IMG/VR virus record: IMGVR_UViG_3300046780_001027
Coordinates: 1-49,831 of that record
Origin: a virus
Length of the DNA: 49,831 nucleotides
Direction: 5' to 3' (one strand)
Shown here: one piece after another, positions 29,986 to 37,627 of the stretch
Position numbering within the stretch: position 1 is the first letter of the stretch
How the letters are laid out: each line of letters begins with the position of its first letter
The notes under the pieces: model-generated
Databases searched by the model: none
What the model was told of the DNA's origin: nothing
The model's input: only the letters and a program-made list of their open reading frames with translations
Translations under genes and position numbers: made by a program

Positions 29986-31361
29986 GCGTCATCTACCTGG
30001 CCCAGCGGCAGCCGATCCCTCCCGAGCAGGTCGGCACGATCCCGCGCCCGCTCGGGGCAAAAGTCGACGAGGAGAAGCTTGCCCAGCTCGTAGACGCGCT
30101 CCACGAGAAGGACGAGGTCGTGCTCTCCGGTCTCGCGGGTTCCGGCAAGACGACACTGATCCGGTGGCTCACGCCGACCTACCTCATCGCGCCCACCGGG
30201 AAGGCCGCGCAGCGCCTGGCGTTCGCCTGTTCGATGCTGCGGCCCGAGGACCAGGGTGTCCCGGAGGAGTACCGAAAGCTGCGCGAGGCGCACACCGTGC
30301 ACTCCACGGTCTACTCGCAGCCCGACGAGGTCTGGTTTCCGCCGGACCAGCTCGAGCCGTGTCAGGGGAAGGTCGTCAACGGGATCTACATGCCGACCCC
30401 TTGCAAGGGCTGCCAGTGCCGGCTCGAGCTGCGGTGGCCGGGCAAGGAGATCCCGCTCAAGTCGGGGATGGTCCTCGTCGTCGACGAGGCCAGCATGCTC
30501 GACGTCGAGATGGTCACCGCGATCCGGCAGCGGGTCCGCGAGCTTGGCCGCCGCGTGCGCGGGCTCAAGATCCTGTGGTCCGGCGACCCTGCGCAACTCC
30601 CGCCCGTGAACGGGCAGCCGGGGATCGACCTGCTGCAGCCGGACGTGATGCTGGACCACGTCCACCGGACGGAGCGGGCCGGGATCCTTGACCTGTCGAG
30701 CCGGGTCCGGGACGCCGCGACCGCGGACGAACTGATCCAGATCCTGGCCGACGTCGCGCGCGGTGCGTTCGAGGGCGTCGCGCCGGGTCCCGGACACATG
30801 GCCGAAGCGGCCGGCTGGCGGATCGCCACCGACAACCCCGACAGCCGGATGCTGATCACCTGGACCAACCAGGACCGGGTCGGGCTCAATCGGCTGGTTC
30901 GACAGGCGCTTCGACGGGAGACGTCGCTGCAGCGTGGAGACCGCGTCCTCGTCCGGACCAACAACCGGATGGCCGGACTGCTGAATGGCGAGATCCTGAC
31001 GGTCACCGCCGCGGAGCCGCACGAGAAGTCCGAGACCATCCGGATCCACGCGAAGCACGGTGGCGCTGAGAAGCGGTTCGTCGTGATGCCGCGACTGCTG
31101 GAGACGGCTGACCGTGACGCGTTCTTCCGCGAGCGCGCCCACTGCAACCCGCCGTGGGGCGACCCGATCGTCAACGTCCAGTATGGCTACGTGCTGACCT
31201 GCCACGCCGCGCAGGGCTCGCAGGCGCCGCACGTCGGGGTGATCTGGACGCCCGCCAACACCAGGGTCGCCCACAAGAACCTGGCAGACGCCCGCTCCTG
31301 GCTCTACACCGCAGTCACCCGGGCACAGTCGTCGCTGACGATCTGGCAGGTGTCGCGATGA
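29982..31361 (+). CDS. RecD/Dda-like SF1 helicase
   Basis: A 459-aa SF1 helicase: Walker A SGLAGSGKTTLIRW (49-62), APTGKAAQRL, motif II VVDEASMLD, motif III WSGDPAQLPPV, RNNRMAGLLNGE and the C-terminal YVLTCHAAQGSQ and LYTAVTRAQ motifs. An internal Cys cluster (CKGCQCRLEL) inserted before motif II is unusual and might bind zinc. It probably unwinds DNA during replication or recombination. Confidence 0.85.
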   Translation: MSVIYLAQRQPIPPEQVGTIPRPLGAKVDEEKLAQLVDALHEKDEVVLSGLAGSGKTTLIRWLTPTYLIAPTGKAAQRLAFACSMLRPEDQGVPEEYRKLREAHTVHSTVYSQPDEVWFPPDQLEPCQGKVVNGIYMPTPCKGCQCRLELRWPGKEIPLKSGMVLVVDEASMLDVEMVTAIRQRVRELGRRVRGLKILWSGDPAQLPPVNGQPGIDLLQPDVMLDHVHRTERAGILDLSSRVRDAATADELIQILADVARGAFEGVAPGPGHMAEAAGWRIATDNPDSRMLITWTNQDRVGLNRLVRQALRRETSLQRGDRVLVRTNNRMAGLLNGEILTVTAAEPHEKSETIRIHAKHGGAEKRFVVMPRLLETADRDAFFRERAHCNPPWGDPIVNVQYGYVLTCHAAQGSQAPHVGVIWTPANTRVAHKNLADARSWLYTAVTRAQSSLTIWQVSR

Positions 31362-33937
31362 GCGACACCGACACGTTCCGCCCCTGCCCGATGCCGCGCC
31401 ACGGCGCCGACGTGCCCGGCTGCGTCTGCACCGAGTTCCACCCGCCCCAACTCGAGAACGAAGGGATCGGCTGGGACGGGATCGCGAACCTGGCACAGCT
31501 CCAGTTCGACCTCTCGGTCTTCCGCTCGCAGCACGACAACGTGCCGAAGCACCGGCGCTACACCTGGGCCGAGCTCGTCGCAAAGCTGACGCCCGAGACG
31601 CCGCCGGTCATCCCGAACGGACGCGACCGTCCAGCCTGGTCGCCGGCGAGCTACCCGCCCGACGTGCTGCGACGGAATGCGACGGTCCGCAGCGTCTCTC
31701 TGCTCGTCGGCGACGTCGACGACGGCACGGATCCCGAGCACGTCCTCAACACGCTGTTCCCCGGCTACGCGTGCCTCGTTCACACGAGCTGGTCCCACCA
31801 GCGGGAGAAGAAGGGCATCACCTGCGCGCGCTCTCGCTTCGCGGTCCCGCTCGCCTCTCCCGTCCCGCCCGACGAGTGGGAGCGGGTCTGGCGCGGGCTG
31901 CAGCACCTCACGAAGCACGTCGGGATCGCGATCGATCCCGCCGTCGACTCCCCCTCCGAGATCTACTTCTTGCCGTGCCTCCGGGACGCTGCGCAACCGT
32001 GGTGGTTCGGGCACCGCGACGGCGCCGTGTTCGACTGGCACACGTTGCCGGAGGCGCCGGCCGCCGCGAAGCCGAAACCGAGCATCGTCGGGGACCTCTT
32101 CTCGCATCGAGGACCCGGATCGGGGTCTGGAGCGACCCCGGAGGCCCGGATCGCCGGATTCACCCGAGGGAAGTGCGACGAGATCGCTCGGGCAGAGTCG
32201 CGGCACGAGGCGCTGCTCCGCGCGTCCAAGTGGATCGCCGGCCTCTGCGCGCGGTACACCGTCGACCCAGCGCCCTTCGCGGCTCAACTCCTCGACGCGG
32301 CCGGCGACAGCAACGATGCCGAACGGACCTGCCGGGACGGGTTCGAGTACGGCCGGAACGAGCCCTGCGACTTCCCGCCGGACCGGCCGATGCCGGGCCG
32401 CACGATCTCGTCCGGGAACGGCCAGTCCGCCCCTCCAGACGAGCCGCTGGTCGACCTGTCGATCCTCTCCTGGCTCCCGCACACCGACCTCGGGAACGCG
32501 AAGCGACTCGACGCGCGACACGGGGCCGACCTGCGATGGTCCGCCGTTCGCGAGAGCTGGATCGTCTGGGTCGGGACGCACTGGGAGTGGGACGAGCACG
32601 AACTGCCGCACCGGTGGGCCCAGGACACCGTCGAACGGATCGGCGAGGAGATCGGGCATCTGCAGTCCGCGCTGACCGCGCTGGGCCCCTTCCAGGAAGG
32701 CGAGCCCGAGGCGACGACCCGGCGTCGAGAGTCGCTGGAGGCTCGCGTGAAGAGCGCGCGGAAGCACGCCGTCACGAGCCAGATGAGCCCTCGCATCAAG
32801 GCGGCCTCGACCGAGGCCAAAGCGCTGCCGGGCCGCGCGGTCTCGATGGATGACCTCGACACCGAGCCGTGGCTGCTCAACACGCTCTCCGGGACGATCG
32901 ACCTGCGGACCGGCGCCTGCCGACCGCACCAGCGGACTGACCTGATCACCCGGGTCGCCCCGGTGCAGTACGACCCCGACGCCACGTGCCCCCGGTTCCT
33001 CCGGTTCGTCGAGTCGGTCTTCCCGAACGCCGACGTCCGGAGCTTCGTCCAGCGTGCGGTCGGCTACTCGCTGACCGGCGACGTGCGCGAGCAGGTCTGG
33101 TTCGTGCTCAAGGGTGAAGGGTCGAACGGCAAGAGCACGTTCATCGACGTGATCCACCTGCTACTCGGGCAGTACGCGACGACGGTGCCCCGGACGGTGC
33201 TCGAGCAACAGCCCTACGACCGCCACGAAGCCGAGCTCGTCGACCTCAAGGGCGCCCGGTTCGCGTCCGGCAACGAGCCCCGGAAGGGCAAGCGCTGGGA
33301 CGCCGAGCGCATCAAGCAGATGTCCGGTAACGACCGGATCAAGGCCCGTGGGATGCGAGAGAACTTCTTCGAGTTCGACCCGTCCCACAAGCTCTGGGTG
33401 GCCTGCAACGATGCGCCCTCGACCGACGACACGAGCCACGGGTTCTGGCGGCGCCTCGTCGTGATCCCGTTCGTCGTCCGGTTCCGGAAACCCGAAGAGC
33501 CCGAGGATGACCGACCGCTGGCCGATCTCGATCTCGCGGCGGTGCTGGAGCGCGAACTTCCCGGGATCCTGAACTGGGCCCTCGCGGGCCTCGCCGACTG
33601 GATGCAGCACGGCCTCCGGATCCCGCCGGCCTGCTTGCTCGCCGCGCGCGAGTACCGGAAGGAGCAGGACGAGGTGCAGCGCTTCGTGGCCGACTGTTGC
33701 GATCTCGTGCCCGGTGTCAGCGTTCGGGGGTCGGTCCTGTTCGCCGCCTTCCGGCAGTGGCGCGACGCGCAGGGGCTGAGCGGGCGCATGTTGAGCAGCG
33801 TCCAATTTGGCAAGGGGCTGACCGACGCCGGGATCCTGCAATTCGACGGCGCAGGCCGCGTTTCGATGCGGAGCGGGATCCGCTTGAAGCCGGACGAAGT
33901 GCTCGAAAACAACGAGGACCCCGGCTACTCCGAGTAG
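31358..33937 (+). CDS. Primase-helicase (SF3, phage/plasmid P4-like)
   Basis: An 859-aa protein. The N-terminal half (about 1-320) contains CPMPRHGADVPGCVC and a primase/polymerase-like region (VSLLVGDVDDGTDPEHV, RSRFAVPLASPVPPDEW). The C-terminal half has the D5_N domain (SGTIDLRTGACRPH) and an SF3 helicase core with Walker A KGEGSNGKSTFID (about 585) and the region DPSHKLWVACNDAPSTDDT. It is the replication initiator type used by phages with a nearby origin, and the iteron region follows directly. Confidence 0.88.
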   Translation: MSDTDTFRPCPMPRHGADVPGCVCTEFHPPQLENEGIGWDGIANLAQLQFDLSVFRSQHDNVPKHRRYTWAELVAKLTPETPPVIPNGRDRPAWSPASYPPDVLRRNATVRSVSLLVGDVDDGTDPEHVLNTLFPGYACLVHTSWSHQREKKGITCARSRFAVPLASPVPPDEWERVWRGLQHLTKHVGIAIDPAVDSPSEIYFLPCLRDAAQPWWFGHRDGAVFDWHTLPEAPAAAKPKPSIVGDLFSHRGPGSGSGATPEARIAGFTRGKCDEIARAESRHEALLRASKWIAGLCARYTVDPAPFAAQLLDAAGDSNDAERTCRDGFEYGRNEPCDFPPDRPMPGRTISSGNGQSAPPDEPLVDLSILSWLPHTDLGNAKRLDARHGADLRWSAVRESWIVWVGTHWEWDEHELPHRWAQDTVERIGEEIGHLQSALTALGPFQEGEPEATTRRRESLEARVKSARKHAVTSQMSPRIKAASTEAKALPGRAVSMDDLDTEPWLLNTLSGTIDLRTGACRPHQRTDLITRVAPVQYDPDATCPRFLRFVESVFPNADVRSFVQRAVGYSLTGDVREQVWFVLKGEGSNGKSTFIDVIHLLLGQYATTVPRTVLEQQPYDRHEAELVDLKGARFASGNEPRKGKRWDAERIKQMSGNDRIKARGMRENFFEFDPSHKLWVACNDAPSTDDTSHGFWRRLVVIPFVVRFRKPEEPEDDRPLADLDLAAVLERELPGILNWALAGLADWMQHGLRIPPACLLAAREYRKEQDEVQRFVADCCDLVPGVSVRGSVLFAAFRQWRDAQGLSGRMLSSVQFGKGLTDAGILQFDGAGRVSMRSGIRLKPDEVLENNEDPGYSE

Positions 33938-34279
33938 GAGTGAGGGTCCTCGAACGGCAAGATCCGCTGCCCACCTACGTGGAGTGAAATCCGTGGGGAG
34001 GGTCAGATCGGCTTCCCACACCGATGGGGACTGGTAGCCGTGAGGGGTGTGGGGGAATCCCTAGATGAGCAGCGATGGAGAGTAGGTAGAGGGATTGTTG
34101 TTGTGATCTTCGGTCATCTTAGAAAACACCCACACCCCTCACTACTGCTAGCGCTGGTCGATGTGGGGAGCCGATCGAAGTCTACCCACAAATACCCACA
34201 CCCCTCACTACGGGTAGACAGACGGCAGATCTCCGCTCCGCTGCTCGATGAGAGCAGCGTCGTCGGGTATGCTCTCGAC
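33938..34279. other. Non-coding iteron region, candidate replication origin
   Basis: This 342-base gap has no gene. It contains an exact 18-bp direct repeat ACCCACACCCCTCACTAC at 34128-34145 and 34194-34211, and a 14-bp inverted match GTGAGGGGTGTGGG at 34040-34053. Shorter TACCCACA copies occur at 34183-34190 and 34193-34200, and an AT-richer stretch lies at about 34092-34127. Repeats of this kind directly after a primase-helicase gene suggest an origin. It also carries the promoter for the gene at 34280. Confidence 0.55.
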
Positions 34280-34801
34280 ATGGCCCCGAAGCCACCGAAG
34301 GCGAAGAAACCCCGCATCCGCAGCTCCGCCCCCCGCTCCAAAGGCCGTACGACGCTGTGCACGCCGGCCGTGATGGACGCGATCGTCGCCGCGTACCAGG
34401 CCGGGAAGGGCCGCAAGGCCGCGGCCACCGCCGCCGGCGTCAGTCCCGCCTCGCTGTTCGAGTGGCTCGCGCGCGGCCGGGCCGGAGAGCAGCCCTACGT
34501 CGACCTCTTGACCCGGATCGAGGGGGCGCGCACGTCCGTGGTCGAGGGGCTGCGCGGGGTCGTGCTCGATCTGGCGCACTCGGAGGATCCGCACGTCGCC
34601 GGGACCAACGCGCGCTGGCTACTCGAGCGGCTGTCCCCCGAGGAGTACGGGAGGCGCAGCGAGGTGACGGGCCCCAAGGGCGGCCCCGTCCAGATCGCGG
34701 CGACCGTGGCGCCCGCGTTCAGCGATACCCAGCTCCGCGAGCTCGCCGCGACGCCCGGCGCGCTCGAGGCCGCGATCCGGGGGTTCCTCACGCCGGGCTG
34801 A
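34280..34801 (+). CDS. terS: Terminase small subunit-like DNA-binding protein
   Basis: A 173-aa protein: basic N-terminus, then an HTH (AYQAGKGRKAAATAAGVSPA, SLFEWLARGRAGEQPY), a helical oligomerisation region, and the end motif SPEEYGRRSEVTGPKGGP that is typical of phage small terminases. It recognises DNA for packaging. It lies 3 kb from terL and on the opposite strand, which is unusual. Its 3' end overlaps the convergent gene by 14 bases. Confidence 0.75.
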   Translation: MAPKPPKAKKPRIRSSAPRSKGRTTLCTPAVMDAIVAAYQAGKGRKAAATAAGVSPASLFEWLARGRAGEQPYVDLLTRIEGARTSVVEGLRGVVLDLAHSEDPHVAGTNARWLLERLSPEEYGRRSEVTGPKGGPVQIAATVAPAFSDTQLRELAATPGALEAAIRGFLTPG

Positions 34802-35012
34802 CCATCCCCAACGCCCGCCGCAGGTACCAGTCCTCCAGCGCCTCGCAGAGCGCCAGCTCCACGTCCTCCTCCAGATCCTCGGAGTCGACGATCCCGAGGA
34901 ACCGCGCCACCTGGACGAGCCCTACGTCGGACAGGCTCTGGAACCACCGCCAGACGGCGCGGCCGAGGTCGTGGGGCGCGAAGACGAAGCCGGCGAAAGT
35001 GAACACGGGCAC
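34788..35012 (-). CDS. 74-aa hypothetical protein
   Basis: GTG start at 35012 with AGGAGGTGCCC upstream. VPVFTFAGFVFAPHDLGRAV is followed by an acidic helix (DSEDLEEDVELALCEALEDW). No recognised family; convergent with terS. Confidence 0.6.
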   Translation of the reverse strand: MPVFTFAGFVFAPHDLGRAVWRWFQSLSDVGLVQVARFLGIVDSEDLEEDVELALCEALEDWYLRRALGMVSPA

Positions 35013-35072
35013 CTCCTACGGCGGAAGCCCCGCGCTCCGGGCGGAGGCGGGGGGAGGGTGCCTAGGGTGCGG

Positions 35073-35318
35073 TCAGCGCGCGGCCCGGTACTGGGTCCGC
35101 TCGGGCGCGGGTCCCGTCCACGTCCACCGGTCGACGCGGACGGCGACGATCGAGGGGTCGGCCTCCGCGAAGCCGAGCTGCTTCACCAGCTCGGCGTAGG
35201 TGGCGCCATAGCAGTAGTCGCCGTACGTGGCGCTGTCCGCCGACACCCACACGTCGTAGAGCGCGTCCTCGGAGGTGGCGTCGGTGGACGGCAGGAGGGC
35301 AAGGATCGTGCGGCGCAT
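35073..35318 (-). CDS. 81-aa hypothetical protein
   Basis: ATG at 35318. It begins MRRTILALLPSTDATSEDAL and contains a Tyr-rich segment (YGDYCYGATYAEL). No known family. Separate cassette with its own gap on either side. Confidence 0.6.
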   Translation of the reverse strand: MRRTILALLPSTDATSEDALYDVWVSADSATYGDYCYGATYAELVKQLGFAEADPSIVAVRVDRWTWTGPAPERTQYRAAR

Positions 35319-35393
35319 GGGAAACCTCTGGGGATGGCGTTTAGGTGGCGTACGGGACTCGTGGAGGCGCGCCGGGGGTTGAGACGGACAAGG

Positions 35394-35425
35394 GGCCCCG
35401 GAACGCGCTCGGCGCTCCTGGGGCC
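35394..35425 (-). terminator. GC-rich hairpin between cassettes
   Basis: Outer arms GGCCCC (35394-35399) and GGGGCC (35420-35425) with further inner pairing (GGA-CGC / GCG-TCC) form a long stem. It lies just after the stop of the leftward gene 35437-35892, so it is a likely transcription terminator for that gene. Confidence 0.5.
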
Positions 35426-35436
35426 GTTTACGGGGC

Positions 35437-35892
35437 CTACTCGACCGCCGGGTAGACGTGGACCGTGCACCCGTACCGGTGCGGGGCCGGCTCCGTCGCG
35501 AGTCCCACCAGCGCGCTCAACTCGCCGAGGCGGAGGTCCGCGGTGCCCTTCAGGGCCCCACGACGGGTCCGCAGGTCCAGGGCGTCCTTGGCGGCGGCGA
35601 TCGCCGGCTTCGGGACCTCGGCGAGCTGCGCGAGGAGCCAGGCGCGGCCGGTGCGCACGGTGACGAGCGCGGTCTGGATCTCCGGGCTCTCGAGGTTCTG
35701 GACGGCGACGGCGCGGTCGGCGGGGGAGGCGTCGGAGAGGCGCTCGAACCCGCAGAGCTCGCGCGCGTCGGACAGGTCCCGGATGCTGACGCCGTGGGGC
35801 GCGAGCTGGCGCTCCAGGGTCGAGCGCTGGGCGGGCGTCCACGAGTCGGGCGCGGCGTGGTGGGCGATCGTGACGGGGGCAGGCGTGGTCAT
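35437..35892 (-). CDS. 151-aa hypothetical protein
   Basis: ATG at 35892. Helix-rich, with TPAQRSTLERQLAPHGVSIR, DLSDARELCGFERLSD and PKPAIAAAKDALDLRT. No family recognised. Cassette bounded by a hairpin on each side. Confidence 0.6.
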   Translation of the reverse strand: MTTPAPVTIAHHAAPDSWTPAQRSTLERQLAPHGVSIRDLSDARELCGFERLSDASPADRAVAVQNLESPEIQTALVTVRTGRAWLLAQLAEVPKPAIAAAKDALDLRTRRGALKGTADLRLGELSALVGLATEPAPHRYGCTVHVYPAVE

Positions 35893-35904
35893 GGGGTGCT
35901 CCAG

Positions 35905-35926
35905 GTAAATTCGGGGCCGGCGCCCC
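35905..35926 (-). terminator. Hairpin plus AATTTAC element, copy 3
   Basis: Stem GGGGC/GCCCC (35913-35926) with a 4-base loop, followed on the minus strand by GAATTTAC (35912-35905). It lies after the 35935-36177 gene and shares the layout of the two copies at 3673 and 3941, though the loop differs. Confidence 0.45.
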
Positions 35927-35934
35927 GGTCTCGG

Positions 35935-36177
35935 CTAGGCCACCTTCGCAGCGGCCTTGTTCGCGGCGGCGACCGCGCGGTGGACCGCTGCGATCACGTT
36001 GCCCGCGCCGAACGCGCGGACGGTCTTCTCGGGGACGAAGGCGCGAGCGCCGTGGACCGCGACGTGGATCTCGGGCCAGCCCACGAGTTCGACGCGCGCC
36101 ATGTCGCGGTGCTCCCAGCCGATCTCGGCGTCCAGACCCTCGATCAGCAGCGCGGCGACAACCAGGTCTGCAGTCAT
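35935..36177 (-). CDS. 80-aa hypothetical cassette protein
   Basis: The ATG at 36177 has the leader CATCGGAGGACGAG, identical to that at 4156. The sequence MTADLVVAALLIEGLDAEIG, WPEIHVAVHGARAFVPE is a small alpha/beta protein ending in an Ala/Lys-rich helix. No recognised family. Its promoter contains the CACTATCGATAGTG palindrome. Confidence 0.6.
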   Translation of the reverse strand: MTADLVVAALLIEGLDAEIGWEHRDMARVELVGWPEIHVAVHGARAFVPEKTVRAFGAGNVIAAVHRAVAAANKAAAKVA

Positions 36178-36317
36178 CTCGTCCTCCGATGAAAGAAGTG
36201 TACCCCCACTATCGATAGTGTGCCACCACATTTTGGTTACACGCTTGGTTACGCGCTCTTCGCAGAGTGGTGGCCCACTAGTTGGGTCCGTGGTACGACG
36301 GATTGGTGGAGGACCGC
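36178..36317. promoter_or_regulatory. Divergent control region with palindrome and tandem repeat
   Basis: Minus strand: -35 TGGCAC, 17-base spacer, -10 TACACT; the perfect 14-bp palindrome CACTATCGATAGTG (36207-36220) fills the spacer, so a bound protein would block the leftward promoter. On the plus side is a tandem 12-mer TTGGTTACACGC / TTGGTTACGCGC (36233-36256). The ribbon-helix-helix-like protein encoded at 36318 is a natural candidate to bind one of these. Confidence 0.5.
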
Positions 36318-36512
36318 GTGGTCGACAAGCGACGGCACCGAGACCAGCGGGTCGTGTTCTGGGTGACGGAGGGTGAGCTCGATGCGCTCAGGGGTCAGGC
36401 GCGCGCGTCCGGACTCGAACTGTCCGCCTGGCTGCGACAGGTCACACTCGGGAGTGCGATCGAGGAGGACGGTCGCCGTCTGCGCGGGTCGGCTTCGAAG
36501 GAGTCCCTATGA
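36318..36512 (+). CDS. Ribbon-helix-helix/MobC-like DNA-binding protein
   Basis: A 64-aa protein: VVDKRRHRDQRVVFWVTEGE, LDALRGQARASGLELSAWLR, QVTLGSAIEE. A short beta strand, then two helices, as in RHH repressors and MobC-like accessory proteins. The GTG at 36318 has GGAGG five bases upstream; upstream TTG/GTG codons lack it. It probably regulates the divergent promoter in front of it. Confidence 0.6.
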   Translation: MVDKRRHRDQRVVFWVTEGELDALRGQARASGLELSAWLRQVTLGSAIEEDGRRLRGSASKESL

Positions 36513-36574
36513 TCGTCATCCTGCGCGCCCGGCTCGCCCGGCTCCGCGCGCTGCTCGAGGAGGAGACCGAATGA
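36509..36574 (+). CDS. 21-aa peptide
   Basis: ATG at 36509 within an ATGA overlap; the stop overlaps the next ATG. MIVILRARLARLRALLEEET and E: one charged amphipathic helix. Supported only by overlaps on both sides. Confidence 0.4.
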   Translation: MIVILRARLARLRALLEEETE

Positions 36575-36753
36575 CCCCCCACGACCTGCAGATCCGTCTC
36601 ACCCTGGCGCTGACCGCGGCCGACGCCTGGCGCCGGGCCGAGCGTCAGCGCCCCGGCGCGGACCCGGACGGTCGTCGCGCCGGATGGCTCCGGGAGGCGC
36701 TGGCCGTGCGGGCCGAGCTCCGCGCGCATCCTACGCCCCGGGAGACCCCGTGA
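36571..36753 (+). CDS. 60-aa helical hypothetical protein
   Basis: ATG at 36571. MTPHDLQIRLTLALTAADAW and an Arg-rich helix ending PTPRETP. The last bases and the following GTG are part of a 26-base repeat shared with the end of the next gene (36729-36754 and 37220-37245). Confidence 0.55.
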   Translation: MTPHDLQIRLTLALTAADAWRRAERQRPGADPDGRRAGWLREALAVRAELRAHPTPRETP

Positions 36754-37244
36754 CCCTCGCCGACGCGTTGCACGCGCTCCACGCCGCCGGCCGGCTCCGC
36801 GCCCCGCTCCTCCCCGGGATGCGCGTCGGGCACCTCCTGTACGGGCACGGCCGGGTGCTCGCGGTCGGGCCCCTCGTGTCGGTCGCCTGGGAGCAGCCGA
36901 TCGGGCCGCCGCAGGTCCCGGCGGCGGGGCTGCACCCGGACCCGTCGGATCCGGCGACCCGGGGCGTGCTGCTCGCGCTGCTGCGGGAGGCGAGCGGGGA
37001 CGCGTCGTTGTCGGTGCTGCGCAACGGGGGGCGTGCGGGTGGCTGCGGTGGTGCCCGGTCCTGGCGGGTCGTCACCTGTGACGCGTCGGAGCACCCGGGC
37101 GCTGAGGCGCCCACCGAAGGCGAAGCCCTCGCCTCCGCCCTCTGCGCTCTCGCCAGGGCCCTTCCCAGCCCCGAGCCGTCCCGGGGCACCCCGGAATCCG
37201 CCGCCGAGCCCCACGCGCGTCCTACGCCCCTGGAGACCCCGTGA
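36750..37244 (+). CDS. 164-aa hypothetical protein
   Basis: GTG start at 36750. The first half resembles a small beta domain (GMRVGHLLYGHGRVLAVGPL) followed by a helical part and a low-complexity Pro/Ala/Glu tail ending RPTPLETP. Its start (VTLADALHALHAAGRL) resembles that of the next gene (VTLPDALATIRADGTF), suggesting duplication. Confidence 0.55.
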   Translation: MTLADALHALHAAGRLRAPLLPGMRVGHLLYGHGRVLAVGPLVSVAWEQPIGPPQVPAAGLHPDPSDPATRGVLLALLREASGDASLSVLRNGGRAGGCGGARSWRVVTCDASEHPGAEAPTEGEALASALCALARALPSPEPSRGTPESAAEPHARPTPLETP

Positions 37245-37582
37245 CGCTGCCCGACGCCCTCGCCACGATCCGCGCCGACGGAACGTTCGCCGTCCTCACG
37301 GGCCCGGCGGCTCAGGCCCTCGCGTACGTCGACACCCTCGACCTCGAGGCCGCCGTTGCCGCGCAGGACCCGCTGCTGTTCGGCGCCCTGCTCGCGCTGT
37401 GGCGCCACCTCTGCGACGATCCGACGGCGCACGTCGCGCCGCGGGCGTACCGCGGGGGCTGGCGGGTCTGGCTGAGCGCCGGGCGGGAGTACCTGGAGCC
37501 CGTCGCGGAGACGGACCTGGACACCCTCGTGGCGGCGTTCGTCGGGGAGGCGCAGGAGCGGATCCGCGAGTCGCGCCCATGA
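37241..37582 (+). CDS. 113-aa hypothetical protein
   Basis: GTG start at 37241, overlapping the previous stop. VTLPDALATIRADGTFAVLT is followed by helices and a short beta segment (YRGGWRVWLSAGREYLE). No family recognised. Last rightward gene before the convergent terminase. Confidence 0.55.
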   Translation: MTLPDALATIRADGTFAVLTGPAAQALAYVDTLDLEAAVAAQDPLLFGALLALWRHLCDDPTAHVAPRAYRGGWRVWLSAGREYLEPVAETDLDTLVAAFVGEAQERIRESRP

Positions 37583-37600
37583 CCGAGCCCGCCGTTGACC

Positions 37601-37622
37601 CTCGCCTCGGCGCCGAGGCGAG
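37601..37622. terminator. Perfect palindromic terminator between convergent genes
   Basis: A 22-base perfect palindrome with arms CTCGCCTCGGC and its complement lies between the rightward stop (37582) and the leftward terL stop (37628). As a symmetrical hairpin it can end transcription from both sides. No U-tract, so it may work by pausing. Confidence 0.6.
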
Positions 37623-37627
37623 CCCGC

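Noticed and set aside
34128-34211. CRISPR array
   Set aside because: Only two exact repeats with one spacer-sized interval plus an inverted copy; no cas genes; iteron/operator interpretation fits better.
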